A stretch of 64,000 nt of DNA from Hortaea werneckii (lineage: Eukaryota > Ascomycota > Dothideomycetes > Mycosphaerellales > Teratosphaeriaceae): positions 62,001 through 126,000 of the forward strand of contig JBAOKB010000162.1 in NCBI GenBank assembly GCA_037044905.1. The letters run 5' to 3'. A program made the translations under genes and the position numbers. Under the pieces are notes generated by a model. It had not been told where the DNA came from. It made no database searches and saw only the letters and a list, made by a program, of their open reading frames with translations. Positions within the stretch are counted from its first letter, which is position 1; each line of letters opens with the position of its first letter. Positions 23,398 to 36,214 of this stretch are shown here, piece by piece.

Positions 23398-25908
23398 ATG
23401 ACATCCCGCGGCCGCTCCACCTCTCCACGCCGCACCCACCCTCGCCCCTCTCACCACCACCACAGCGCCTCGGCCGAAGACGACGCTTTCCTCAACACCC
23501 GACAGCTCGAGCAATTCTCCCGCACCGTCCACGCCACTGCTTCTCAGCTCCTTTCCTCCTCCAACTCCGCTACCGCCGCCACCACCCACGACACCCACCA
23601 CAACGACTCCTACCGCAATGCTCTCACTTCCCTACACTCCTCCGCCCGCCGTCCCTACATCCAACGCAGCGTCTTCAGCCTTGCGCGCGCGAGCCCACGC
23701 GAACTTCTCCGTACCCAATTCAGTAGCGGTGAGGTCGAGCAGCGAGCCCTCAGTTACATCCCCGAGGACCTGATTCGCAGTGCGCCGGAGGGGCGGAGTC
23801 CATTTAGTTTATTTGAAGGTTTTCGGGCGAGCTTGCCGGAGAAAGATAGCGATGAAGGGGAAGGGGATGGACGGGGAGGAAGGCGGAAGAAACATGGTCG
23901 GCATGGGAGTAAGAAGTTGTTGACGGCAGGTGGTGGGGCGGAGGCCGAGGAGGAGAAAGGCGGTGCGCCGCAGATGGTCCGGATGCGGAGAGACAAGGCG
24001 AGGTTGGATCATCGATTGGAAATGATGGGGATCCGGAAGACCATGTGTACGTCGGAGATCAAGGAGATTGATGCGAAGATTGCGAATTTGAATGCGATGC
24101 GCAAGATTACGTTGGATAGGTTGGCGGGGTTGGAAGGGGAGGAGCATGATTTGGAGCAGGCGGTGGGAGATCTGCAGCAAAAGCTGGAGGAGATGCAGGA
24201 ACAGATGGATGATGCGGCCGCGTTGGCAAAGGAGAGCTCGCAGCAGCCGAGTAACGAGCAGGAGGAGCGAGCAAGGCAAGCGGAGCGTGATAGCAGTGCC
24301 CATGATGAAGAGAACGAAGCAGCAGATGGGTTCATGAGTGAAAGCATCTACGAGCGACTTCCAAAATCACGCGACTCGCCTCGCAACAAGAACAAGACGA
24401 AACGGCGCGGCACTGGTGGCCAACGCATGACTCCTGGTCGTAGGAAGATATCCATGCCCGTCCTGCATGAGCATATGGAACCGGGCTCTCGCATTCGGGA
24501 ACTTCCCGCCCACACGGACACCATCACCGCCCTCGACTTCGATGCACCGTTCGGCACTATGGTCACCGCCGCTTTAGACGACACTGTTCGAGTCTGGGAT
24601 CTCAGTGCCGGCCGTTGTATGGGCATGCTTGATGGTCATCTCTCCAGCGTACGATGTCTTCAAGTCGACGACCAGTTGGTCGCCACCGGATCCATGGACG
24701 CCTCAATCCGACTATGGGATCTGAGCCAGGCGGACTACAATCCGATCAGCAATGCTACTGCTCCTCCCGCCGATCACAACGAGGGCGAAGACGATGACGA
24801 CGCTCTCTTCGCTCCCTCTGATCCTTCCTCTCCTTCTGCTGGAAAATCCGCACCACCACCACCACCCAATGCAATGGCCGACTGTCACCTCTTCACCCTC
24901 TCCTGCCCACGTAGACGAAGTCACCGCCCTCCACATGCACAACTCCAACAACACCGGCGGCCGCACCCCACCAACCCTCGTGTCCGGCTCCGCAGACAAA
25001 ACCCTGCGACAATGGGACCTCGCGACAGGCCGCTGCGTGCAAACCCTCGACGTCCTCTGGGCAGCAGCCGCGCAGCCCCAACCGACTGCCGTCAATCCCC
25101 CCGCCGCGAACCCCGACGACCCCGCCACCGGCATCCTCTCAGATGGAACCTCGTCCTCCTCCTCATGGTGGCGCAACGCAGCCTCCACGCCCAGCCGCCT
25201 CACGACCGCCACATCCTCCGCATCCGCGGACTTCGTCGGGGCCCTACAGGTCTTCGAAACGGCGCTCGCGTGTGGCACGGCGGACGGAGTGGTCCGGTTG
25301 TGGGATTTGCGGTCGGGCATGGTGCATCGGAGTCTTGTGGGCCATACGGGCCCCGTGACGAGTCTGCAGTTCGATGATGTGTTTTTGGTAACGGGGAGTC
25401 GGGATCGGAGTATTCGGGTATGTCTCTTGTTTGATTCTCTCCGCCCCTTGCTTACCCTTCCTCTCATTTACCTTGCCTCTTTTTTTTTATTCCTTACTTT
25501 CACCTCTTCACCTCCCCCCCCCCCCCCCCCTTTCCTTTCTTCTCCCTGCGTACGAAAGAAAAGAAAAAAAAGATCCACTCGCTAACCTCTCACCTAATTC
25601 AGATCTGGGATCTCCGTACAGGATCCATCTACGACGCCTTCGCCTACGACAACCCGATCACGAGCATGCAATTCGACGCGCGTCGGATCGCCTGTGCCGC
25701 CGGCGAAGATGTCGTCAAAGTCTACGACAAAGCGGATGCGCGACAGTGGGATCTTGGTGCTGGTGTGGTTGGTGTAGATGGCGAGAATGCTGGGGCGGAT
25801 GAGGAGTTGATGAGGAGTAAGCCGGGGATTGTGGAGCGGGTGCGAGTGAAAGAGGGGTTTTTGGTTGAAGGGAGGCGGGATGGTGTTGTGGGGGTGTGGT
25901 CTTGTTGA
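23398..25908 (+). CDS. MDV1: Mitochondrial division protein 1 (WD40)
   Basis: Adaptor linking Fis1 to the dynamin Dnm1 on the outer mitochondrial membrane during fission. N-terminal part with FLNTRQLEQFSRTVHATASQ and YIPEDLIRSAP. A coiled coil follows at about residues 200-285 (EIKEIDAKIANLNAMRKI, then HDLEQAVGDLQQKLEEMQEQ). WD40 repeats start near 365 (RELPAHTDTITALDFDAPFG, then VRVWDLSAGRC). The frame changes once near 24899-24903, where one base appears extra (CHLFTLS, then HVDEVTALHMH). An intron at 25418-25602 (GTATGT donor, TTCAG acceptor) joins DRSIR to IWDLRTGS. Corrected length is 774 aa. The Glu/Asp- and Pro-rich loop inside the propeller (residues about 455-495) is an insertion between WD repeats, as in other fungal MDV1 proteins. 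Confidence 0.92.
25514..25530. repeat. C17 run in the MDV1 intron
   Basis: Uninterrupted run of 17 cytosines inside the pyrimidine-rich intron at 25418-25602. Length is likely to be unstable or misread. Confidence 0.85.
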
Positions 25909-26382
25909 GGGACGGAGAGGTGCAAGATTTGATGTTCTGCATTTGTATCAATACGTGTTGGCGGGGAATTTGTTTCGATCGGTGAAGTTGGTTTGTATAG
26001 GCTCTTTTGCTGGTGGGGAGGCTGCATTTGTTGTATGGCGAGGCGCTTGGTGGTGTTGTATTCATTTGCTTCTTCATAGGGAGGGTTTGAGGAAGAGAAA
26101 GATGTAGTTGTAGATCAATCATTGCATAGATTACGGAAATCGTTGTAGACTGTGATGCTGTGGAATTCACTGGTCTCAATCAAACGCTGGCTTTGCTGCG
26201 TCTTGTCAAACCCATTTTCCGATACAGGTTTGAGTCATGAAGAGGACTGCTGAGTCAGCATCATGATTCGCCCGCCGCGTTTCGCGACCAAACTTGCGAC
26301 CCGGAGAAGTGCAGTCCGTATTATCCTCATTTCTTGATTGTCGCCAATCGTCCCGAGGCGGCGGCGGCCTGACAAAACAATC

Positions 26383-29300
26383 ATGGATGACCTCGAGCAG
26401 CTGGAGGTGCTCTCGCTCGTGTCCAAAGTGACGAGCGAGATCAACAACTACATGGGGGTTTCCGACAAGACCATCGCCGAATATGTCATAGCCGAACACG
26501 CGCAAACCAAATCCACCGCCGAGTTCTGCGAGAAAGCGACGAACGAGTTCGATTTCCCTCGAAGTCTGGCGGAGTCGATCGATCGCCTGATCCGGACGCT
26601 GCATCCCAAATACCAAGGCGCAGGCGGCGAGGATGCAGCGGGGCTCGAGGATACCGAGAAGAAGCAGGAGAAGACGAAGAAGTTCACGGGTCTGTCGTTA
26701 CCTGACAAAGTGCCCTCATTCGAGCCGGAGGATGAGAAGGAAAACGACATGGACGACACTTTCGCGCTGCTCGAGAGCATGGCCGGCCCGCCGAAAGGGA
26801 ACGCGCGGAAACGCAGTATGAGCCCCATTGAACGCGGGGACAAGGAACGCAGCAGCAAACGACACCGCCGATCACGATCCCGGAGCCCGCGACGGAGCAA
26901 GAACGACGAGTATCTCTTCCAGGACGAGTTCGGACGGACGAGATCCCACCGACCCTCTGATCGGGAGGACCGCGAGTTGAGACGGCGAGGGCGCAGGAGC
27001 CGTCGCGACTCATACGATCGGCCTCCGGAGCCGGAACAAGACGATGAACCCGTGCCGTTCAAGATCTACGACGGGCGCGTGACGGGGGTGAAGGATTTCG
27101 GCGTGTTTGTGAACCTGCAGGGAGTCAAGGGGAAAGTGGACGGGTTGGTGCATGTGAGTGCCATGGCGGATTACAAGGTCAATCATCCTTCGGATCTGGT
27201 GGCGCGGGATCAACATGTCAAGGTCAAGGTGATGAAGGTGCAGGATAAGCGGATAAGTCTTAGTATGGCGGAAGTCGATCAGGCGACGGGGCAGGATTTG
27301 AATGCGGCGCGGAGGATGCAGAGCGCGACAGGCGCGAACGCGATAGGGATGAATGGGGGAGCGCCCAGCGTTGGTAGTGGTGTGCCGGTTATTGAAGGCA
27401 GCGGGGCAGGCAAGAAGCAGCGGAAGCGACTTACGAGTCCAGAGCGCTGGGAGATACGACAGCTGATTGCATCGGGTGTCATTAAAGCGGCTGATTATCC
27501 GGACCTAGACGAGGAGCACGATGCTGCTTTGAACGGAGAGCCGATCGAGGAAGAAGAAGATGTGGATATTGAAGTTAAGGAGGACGAGCCGCCTTTCCTT
27601 GCAGGTCAGACTAAACAGTCTTTGGAACTAAGTCCAATTCGAGTTATCAAAGCACCTGATGGAAGTATGAATAGAGCGGCTATGCAAGGAGACGTGCTTG
27701 CCAAGGAGCGACGGGATCTTCGACAGCAAGAAGCACAGGATAAGGCCTCTAAGGAAGCCTCAAAGACGGATCTCAACCAGGAATGGAACGATCCGATGGC
27801 GGGCGAGAGAAGGTTCGCTTCGGATTTGCGACAGCAAGCGTCGGCACAGAAGTCCATTGAGATGCCGGAATGGAAGAAGATTGCCACTGGAAAAGGCGAT
27901 ATGGGGAAGAAGACGAGTCTGAGTATCGAAGAGCAGAGACGGAGTCTTCCTGCGTACAAGATGAGGAAGCAATTTTTGGACGCTGTTAACGAGTACAACC
28001 TATTGATTGTAGTTGGTGACACGGGTTCTGGCAAGACTACCCAGCTCACGCAGTACCTTGCTGAGGCAGGTTACGGTGATAAGGGTATTGTCGGTTGTAC
28101 TCAACCCCGACGTGTCGCTGCCATGTCGGTTGCTGGGCGTGTGAGCGAGGAAGTGGGATGCAGATTAGGAGAAGAAGTCGGCTATACCATCCGATTCGAG
28201 GACAAGACGAACGAAAACACCAAGATCAAGTACATGACAGACGGTATCATGCAGCGAGAGATCTTGTTAGATCCCGAGCTAAGCAAGTACTCGGTCATCA
28301 TGTTGGACGAAGCGCACGAGCGTACCATCGCCACAGACGTGCTCTTCGGCCTGCTCAAGAAGACCCTCAAGCGCCGACCCGATATGAAACTCATCGTCAC
28401 GTCGGCCACCCTGGATGCGGAGAAGTTCAGTACGTATTTCAACGAGTGTCCGATCCTGACCATCCCTGGTCGGACTTTCCCTGTGGAAATTATGTACAGT
28501 CGGGAGCCGGAGAGCGACTATTTGGATGCGGCTCTTACGACTGTCATGCAGATTCATCTGACCGAGCCTCCTGGCGATATCCTGCTGTTCTTGACCGGTA
28601 AAGAAGAAATTGACACATCTTGCGAGGTCCTCTTCGAGCGTATGAAAGCACTTGGCCCCGCTGTGCCAGAGCTCATCGTTCTGCCCATCTATGGTGCTCT
28701 TCCCTCTGAGATCGCTAGCCGCATTTTCGAGCCGGCGCCTTCGGGAAGTCGCAAGGTCGTCATCGCTACGAATATTGCCGAGACGTCCATCACTATTGAT
28801 GGGATTTACTTTGTGGTTGACCCGGGTTTGTCAAGCAGACTGCTTACGATGCCAAGCTAGGCATGGATCGGCTGCAAGTGACTCCCATCTCGCAGGCTCA
28901 GGCGAAGCAGAGAGCGGGACGTGCTGGCCGAACTGGACCGGGCAAATGCTTTAGGCTTTATACCGAGTCTGCTTTCCAGAACGAAATGCTGCCGACTACG
29001 ATCCCGGAAATCCAGCGGCAGAATCTGGCAAATACTATCCTAATGCTGAAGGCGATGGGAATTAATGACCTCCTCGGATTCGACTTCATGGATCCGCCAC
29101 CTACTAATACCATGCTTACCGCGCTCGAAGAGCTTTCGCTCTCGGTGCCCTCGACGACGAAGGTCTTCTTACACGGCTAGGCCGCCGGATGGCCGACTTC
29201 CCGATGGAACCCGCCCTCGCCAAATCCCTCATCATGTCTGTAGAACTCGGATGCGCCGACGAAATGCTCAGCATCGTAGCCATGATCAGCGCGGTGCAGA

Positions 29301-29947
29301 GCGTCTTCCACCGACCCAAGGACAAACAACAACAAGCCGACCAGAAGAAAGCCCGCTTCCACGACTCCGCCGGTGACCACCTCACCCTCCTGAACGTCTA
29401 CAACGGCTGGCGCGGCGCCGGCCGCTCCGACCCCTGGTGCTTCGAGAACTTCATCCAACCCCGCAACATGCGGCGCGCGGAGGACGTCCGCAAACAGCTC
29501 GTCCAGATCCTCGACCGCCACCGCCTCCGCATCGTCTCCTGCGGCCGCGACACGACCCGCGTGCGACAAGCGCTCTGCTCGGGCTTCTTCCGCAACTCCG
29601 CCCGCAAGGATCCCCAGGAAGGGTACAAGACCCTCGTCGAAGGGACACCGGTCTACATGCATCCTTCATCTGCGCTCTTCGGCAAAGCCGCCGAACATGT
29701 CATATATCATTCCCTGGTCGAAACGACGCGGGAGTATATGCATAACGTGACGGCCATCGAACCGAAATGGCTCGTCGAAGCCGCGCCGACGTTCTTCAAG
29801 GTCGCGGGCAAAGATGGTATGGGCATGTCGAAGCGGAAACGGGCGGAGCGGATTAAGCCGTTGCATAATAAGTTCGCGGGCGAGGACGATTGGCGGTTGT
29901 CAGCGCAGAGGCGGCAGGGGAGAGGCGGGGGTGGGACTTGGGGTTGA
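26383..29947 (+). CDS. PRP22: Pre-mRNA-splicing DEAH helicase PRP22/DHX8
   Basis: ATP-dependent helicase that releases spliced mRNA from the spliceosome. Start at 26383 (MDDLEQLEVLSLVSKVTSEI). Then an Arg/Ser region (KRHRRSRSRSPRRSK), an S1 RNA-binding domain near 223-293 (DGRVTGVKDFGVFVNLQGVK), Walker A GDTGSGKTTQ near 544, TQPRRVAAMSVA, DEAHERT near 641, SAT, and the C-terminal helicase domain (AKQRAGRAGRTGPGKCFRLY). The HA2/OB-fold part ends QRRQGRGGGGTWG. Two 1-nt losses break the frame: near 28830 in a GGG/TTT tract, and near 29130 (EELxxALGALDDEG). Corrected length is 1,188 aa, as expected. The gene is essential in yeasts, so the breaks are very probably sequence errors. No introns seen. 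Confidence 0.94.
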
Positions 29948-30568
29948 GTTTTTGGTGGAGGTGGGATGTATGTTTACGGATGTGTACTTGTGTTGTTAGG
30001 TGGTGGTAGTGGCGCAAGGAGGTGTTTCGCAGGCCATCATGCGATGGTACAAGTATAAACTTCTTCCCCTTAAGAGAAGGGAGTTGTGCTCGTGTGGTAC
30101 GATGTTGTATACCTGGGACCATTAGCCCATTTCACGGTAATCCTTGTCTGACCGTTCCACCGACAACATCGCTACCTAGGTAGGCTGTTGAGGCCTGTTC
30201 TTAATTAATACTGTAAGATGGGGCGATTTTCCCAAGGTACCTAGGTATCTTCACATGTACATCACTGCATCCACTCACCTAATAATCCCATTTCATATCC
30301 CATTGTACCTAAGTACACCTGGAGAAAGATCTTGCACGAAAAATGGAGGGAGGGAGAGAGAGAGAAAGAGAGATTGGGAGGGGGAAAAGGGATGCATTCT
30401 TATCGAAAAACTTTGGAGAGAATCATCTCCCTCGTCGCAAAAGTTGGACGAGAGAGCCTCCTATATCGAGACAAAAATAAAAACCCATCATTATACATCT
30501 AGCGCTTTACATGATTTACAAGGCCAAATCAGATAATTCAAAAAAAAAAAAAACTGAGAACAAAGGGT
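29948..30568. other. Intergenic between convergent genes
   Basis: Contains the palindromic TACCTAGGTA-like sequences near 30172 and 30237, a GAGA-rich purine stretch near 30350, and an A run near 30540. No gene seen; presumed 3' UTRs. Confidence 0.4.
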
Positions 30569-32698
30569 TCAACCAGCAGCATTCCTCTTAGCCGCCTCCT
30601 CCGAAGCCTGCTGCCACGAGGTCCTGTAGATATAGATAGCCTCGGTGCCCGTGACGATGGCGAGCGCGAGGGCAGGACCGGCCCAGAGGCCGTACAGGTC
30701 CCAGTGCAGACCGAAAGCTGTGCCGAAGGAGAAGGGCATGGCGACCTGTGTTGGGAAGAAGAGAAAGGGGTCAGTTTTGCGAACTCGATACGTGTTTGCT
30801 TGTCTGAGAGAAGGGAATACGTACCACATAATAAGCGAACAAACCGACATAGCCGCCGAATTCCTGCTTGCCGAGCCCCCGGAGGAGGCCGTTCATGACG
30901 GCGGCCAAGGCGTCGAAGAGCTGGAAGCCGGCGTTGACGGGTAAGACCTTGGTGGCGAGGTTGGCGACGTCCGGGTCGCTGGTGAAGAGCCAGGGGATGT
31001 AGCCCCGGAGGGAGCCGAGGAGGGTGAGGTTGATGATACCCACGATAACGCCCAGGACGACGGAGACTCTGCCCGTGACCTTGGCAGCGTCCGGGAGCGT
31101 GGCGCCGATGAAGTTGGCCACGCGGGTTCCCGTTGCGACGCTGAGGGGGAAGGGGAGCTGGTAAGTCAGGACGCTGAGGCTCTGGAGGACGGTCTGCGCA
31201 GCGAGGTGCGTGGCACTGATGCGGGCAGAAGCCAGGGTCAAGATTTCAAACGCGAGGAACTCGGCCATAACCATGATGAGACCCGGGATAGCCAGACGGA
31301 TCATCGGCCACCAGTTCTTGAAAGCCTTGCTGGTGAAACCCGGCCAGCACTCCATGCCGCCGACGAGGCGCACGTACAGGAAGAGCAGGATAGGCATGAG
31401 GTCCTCGGTGATGACGACGGCGATGGGGCACCCGATGAAGCCCCATTCGAACTGCCACACGAACAGCCAGTGCATGAAGACGTTCAGGGGTGCGGCGATC
31501 AGCAGCACGTACATGGTCGCGTCGAAGTGGCCCTGGGCCTGGACGTAGCGTTTCCCGGACTCGAAGGCGGCGTAGCCTGGTGCACCCGCTACGAGGACTT
31601 CAGGTACCGACCCGCCAGCAGAGCGATGGGCTTCTCCGGGATGATGAGAAGCAGGATTTGGGTTCCAAAGAGCCAGATGATGGCTATGGGGATACAGAGG
31701 GCCCAGAGAAAGAAAACCATACGCTGCATCTGTAGCCCGACGAGTTGTTTCCGGCCGGAGCCGTAGGCCTGCGCGCAGAGGGTGTCGAGACTGGTGGTCA
31801 AGCCGTGGAAGGCGGCGTAGCCGGTGATATTGGCGGTCATGGAGCCGAGGGAGACGGCGCCGAGTTCGATCTTGCCGATGTGGCCGACGGTGAAGATGCT
31901 GGTCATGGTGAGGGAGTTTTGCAGGAAGAAGGTCAGGACGAGCGGGAAAGCGGTACGGATCAAGGTCTTCGTTTCTCGTTGCCAGCTCGTCTCGATCTTG
32001 CCCGCTGCCACGGCTTCCTCCCAGATCTTGTCCACGTTGTCGGCGTCGCCCATGCCGCCGTAGGGGGCTTCCGGATCACGACTTCCATGCTGTCCGTCGA
32101 GTAGAGCGGTGGTTTCGCTCGGCTCAACGGCGTGGCCATCTTCAATTGCATTGTCGTCGAGCTGTGTGCTCTTGCGCTTGATGAAGCTGGGGAGAGAGGA
32201 TCTCGAGACCCGATCAAGAAATTTCCCAGAATGGCCAGAAGCAGTGCTAGGCCGGTGTGTGCTATCTCTATGGCGGGGATGTTTAGGCGGAATGAGGTTG
32301 TTGTCCCGCAAAAGGCTGCGCTCTTCCCGGATCGCCGCATCGTGATCCTGATCAATCGGCACCATAGTCTCCGGATGTTGCGAGCCCAGGAAAGGCCGTG
32401 GAGCACCTGCAATCATGCTCGGCCTCCGATAGTATCCCGCCATAGAATGAGGAGCTTGATGTGCATGATCGTGTTGTGATTCTGTCGTCGTCGTCGTCGC
32501 CGCCGTCTCGTCGTCAGGCTCGCCCACCGCCTCATCGCCCGTCTCTCGCATATCTCTTGCTATCGCCTCCTCTGCAATCCTGGCTATCGATTGGTCTGCA
32601 TGTTGCGACCGGTAAGACGTCCCAAAGCTGCGGGCAGCTCCATCCTGCGAGCGGCGGGACTGCTGCGACGTGCGCTTCTGATCGATGGGTTTACTCAT
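30569..32698 (-). CDS. MATE-family efflux transporter
   Basis: Multidrug and toxic compound extrusion antiporter of the fungal ERC1 type. Start at 32698 (MSKPIDQKRTSQQSRRSQDG). A long hydrophilic N-terminal tail (~220 aa) precedes the membrane domain. That domain starts TLIRTAFPLVLTFFLQNSLT, then TGYAAFHGLTTSLDTLCAQA with the typical Cys-Gln-Ala. Twelve membrane helices are likely (FFLWALCIPIAIIWLFG, LPFPLSVATGTRVANFIGAT and others). The frame breaks once near 31601-31605, between AGRYLK and LVAGAPGYAAFESGKRYVQA, where a base appears missing. A last intron (30824-30746, donor GTACGT, acceptor ACAG) adds the final exon ending AAKRNAAG. Corrected length is about 683 aa. Substrate unknown; vacuolar or plasma membrane location is inferred from the family. 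Confidence 0.9.
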
Positions 32699-34667
32699 AG
32701 TGTGCAATGCAACAGAACGCTATCAAGCAAGAAGCGGACAACGTAAAAGGAAACCAAAAAAAGTTTGAGATCAAGGATACGGGCACCTCTTGGCCAGCGA
32801 TGGGTACGGTGTGTATGTGAGAAAGGCCTACAGTTTGCGAAGAGAAGAGCGGAAGGGTAGGTACCTCTACACGGCTGCAACCTAACAGCAGAGCGAAAAC
32901 TTATTATTACACAGTCTAACGGTGTGACGGCAGGCATGGCCGCTCGCCTAACGAGGGAACGCCCTACGGACTCGGAGGTAGGGCGGGATCATCATCGCTC
33001 GCCTACAAGTCGATTAGCGAAGGCCCAGCGGATCCAATAAAGCGTCGACGATGGGCGAGCGATGCGACGGTCCGATGCAGGCACGGATGCGGTCGCGACG
33101 GTACAGGACCAACTTACCGTACCAGGTTGGAGAGGCGAAGTTTTTTGGGGGGTTCACTGGGGGTGATAAATCCGTTTCGATGACGATATTGCCGTTTCCG
33201 GCAAGATTGGCGAGGAAAAAACGTGGGGACGGCCCATACCACGTTTAAACTTCCAACGGGTTGCTTCGCTTCATCACCGGTATATATAGCGGACATGATA
33301 TGTACATAGTACTGCTTGTGAGGATCATCTCACATGCCATACGCTGTCGCTCGTTGGGTTCCCTGCACACGGCAGTTGAAGGTGTCCTGCAGGTTGAGGT
33401 ACCATGTACGTGACAGAACCTTCACACACATATGAGGTAATCCACTATATCTGCAACTGCAAGCGGGTGACGGCAGACACAAAAAGCCAGCAATTTCCCA
33501 GCGCCGTTAGAATTGCCCTTGCCATCCGAGAAAGATCAAGATCTCTCTTCGGCTTGGCGCGCGATCCTCTTCCATTCCAGGCCACCGGTTTCCAACGGTG
33601 CAGGCATTATGGACGCTATGGCTCGTTGCTAGTGACGTCCTCCATTCGACGTGTTCGTGTCACTTTGACACCATCCAAGCAATGCATGCGGTTACACAGC
33701 ATGGCAGGTGTTAAGCTGCAGGCGTGAAGGTGGTAAGACTATGCACTGTGACGCTGATCCAATACGGATGAGGAAGTGGACCAATAAAAGGGTCACCACC
33801 CATGACTGTCTCACACAACAGGCATGGCAAACACGTTGCGGCTGCTCGTGAGACTTGTATCCGTATTGGCAACCACCACCATTTCTTCACACATCCCAAT
33901 CAGTCACACCCGATGCTTCTCCCGCTTCATGCTCATCCATCCGCCGTTGTACTACCCGCATTCATGACTGCCTGTCCAGATGACCATAGACAAAATCGAT
34001 CAACTCGCCATAACAACAGTCTGCCCAAAAGACCTCACGAACATGCTTCGGTGTGAAAATTGCTCAGACGAGTTGGAATGTCAATGTGATTATTATCCGA
34101 AATGAGAACAGTCATGTCTACCGCTGGTGAAGTTGTCACCAATCCCTCAACACACCTGACCATGTGGACAACGATTCAAGGCCTTTGCTTACGTCCTCGC
34201 ACCTAATGCGAAAAGCTGAAGTGAAAGTAACAAGTGCCAGCCCACGGACATGTGTGCAGTGGACAACAAGTTCAGTAGCAGAGGTAGGTCCCTCACACCT
34301 TGCCGGATTCTAGAAGAGACAGCAAAGCATCGTAGGGGTATACAAGCCCTTACACAGGTTGCAAATGCCACAATCGAGCCCCATAATGATACTTCGACTT
34401 GCAACAAGTCATTTCCAAAATAGAAATCAAGGAAAACAAATCCGAGCTGGAAAAAAATCCAGTCCAAATCCACTTGGAATCTATCTCGCATGATCTATTC
34501 AATCAGGTCCATCTCATCACTCATCTACAAGCCTTTCTCCTTCCCAAAATGTGATGTGAAAAAAATAAAGTGGTTTGAAAAAGAAAAAAAAAGGAAATCA
34601 CTTAAAAAAAAGAGAATCACCCCTTTCCCTTTCCCCCCTTGCCTCTCCCCGTAGGAGGACCAAAAGC
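32699..34667. other. Intergenic, no gene seen
   Basis: About 2 kb between the MATE start and the FAD synthetase stop. ORFs are short and not protein-like. The part near 32,700-33,000 should hold the MATE promoter. I saw no tRNA, repeat or mobile element. Confidence 0.4.
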
Positions 34668-35746
34668 TCACCGATCCCTCCCCAACCTCTCCTCCTCATC
34701 CTGCACCAACTCATAAGCCGGCCGGAACCGCTCCTCCTTCCCCACCCCCTCCCCTTCCCCATCCCCATCCACAACCCTCAACGCGGGATTGGGATGCGTA
34801 TCCGTCGTGCCGCCCAAACTCGTATACCCCAGATCATAAAGCCCACAGTAAGGGATCTCCAGATGGCGGATAAAAGTCCAGATCTCCGCGTAGTGCCAGT
34901 CGATGACGGGATGGATGCGCATGAAGGGCGGCCAGCCGCCGTCCGTCGGGTCGAAGTACTGCAGGTGCTCGCCGTGGGGGTCGGTGCGGCGGGTGCCGAC
35001 GAAGATGGCGCGGACGCGGGGTTCGTCGGCGAGGTAGTCAGTGAAGGCTTCCTTCATGGGTTTGGCGTAGCGGGCGAGGGAGAGGTGGTAGGTGTGCGAG
35101 CTGGTCAGGACGAAGTCGTCGACTTGTTGGAAGGGGTGTTGGGAGACGATGTAGACGGATCGGAGGGTTTGGGGGAGGGAGGGCACGGGGGAGGCGTGCG
35201 GTGGTGGTGGTGGGGGGTTGGTTGCGGAGGTCGTGGGGTCGAGGTTCGAGAGGGCGGTGGTTTTGGAGAAGCGCGAGTGCAGGGCGCTGAGGTAGAGGAT
35301 GAGTAGGACGAGACAGTCCTTGCCGCCGTTGTAGGAGAGTGACAGCTCGTCTAGGCTATATGTCCCGCCCAAAAAGGCATGCGGTTAGTCCAGATGCCGC
35401 CTTTGTTGACCTGTAATAGAGGGAACGCATACCTATACCGGTCCAATGCCTCCTCCAGTATCCTCAGACTCAACCGCGATTGCTGCTGTACATTCCGTAA
35501 CCGTTCGGTCCCCGGCTCCGTCCTCAGAAATGCAGCGACACGGGCATGGACCTGGGCGCAGAGCTCGGGGAGGGCCTGCGGGGGATCCTGGGTGATGGTG
35601 GCGGTATTGCCATGGCTATCGCTGGGAACACCTTTCAGAGGTTCGCCTGTCATCACTGGGCGACGGCATGAAGGCAGACGACGATTGGGAGGGGAAGACG
35701 GTAGCCTGGCTGCTTTCAATAGTGCCCTGTAGCTTCGACCAAACAT
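34668..35746 (-). CDS. FAD1: FAD synthetase (FMN adenylyltransferase, PAPS-reductase fold)
   Basis: Makes FAD from FMN and ATP. Exon 1 is 35746-35433 and exon 2 is 35355-34668, with a 77-nt intron (donor GTATGC, acceptor ATATAG). The exons join as ALDRYS-LDELSLSYNGGKDC, restoring the P-loop-like SYNGGKDCLVLL signature. Downstream are FVGTRRTDPHGEHLQYFDPT, PPFMRIHPVIDWHYAEIWTF and PYCGLYDLGYTSLGG, all typical of yeast Fad1. The full frame is 333 aa. A second ATG at 35653 would give 302 aa, close to the usual fungal length. The extra N terminus (MFGRSYRALLKAARLPSSPP, then RRLPSCRRP) has Arg, no acidic residues and looks like a mitochondrial presequence. Frame is intact. Confidence 0.93.
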
Positions 35747-36214
35747 GCCATCATTTCCAGTATACTTTTATTCGCGGGAGAGAAAAGAAAGGGTCAAGAT
35801 TAATTGGGGGTCCGAGTCAATTGCATGTGGTGACAGCTCGTCATAGCGGGACTTCACGAACGCTTGAGCCGAGATGGTGGGGCAGCCCCGGCGACGGAGC
35901 CGATCGGCAATCAATCATGGCTGCATGGATTGCTCGGATATTATATTCTAAATGGATGAACCACAAGTAATGACCATTGAGCAACTTCGCCGTGGATACT
36001 ACTTTTATGAAAAGCTAAAGCGATCGCGAATGACAGTCGCATGCCATGTTGCCACTGTCCCGGATTGGTAAGGGTATCATCACTCAGAACGCACTCCCAT
36101 CGCTAAGGTCCGACTCGGAAAAAGCATCCCATCCTAACGCCATACCCGTCGTGTGAAGTCGACCATGTCAAACAGACGACTTTTAGAAGCCCTCAGCCAG
36201 ACGCAGTGCAACGC
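35747..36214. other. Intergenic, no gene seen
   Basis: FAD1 promoter side and TSC1 3' side. Nothing recognisable. Confidence 0.4.

Noticed and set aside
24712..25467. 251-codon minus-strand ORF over MDV1
   Set aside because: Shadow of the WD40 coding frames in GC-rich DNA; composition is Arg/Ser/Cys-rich and not protein-like.
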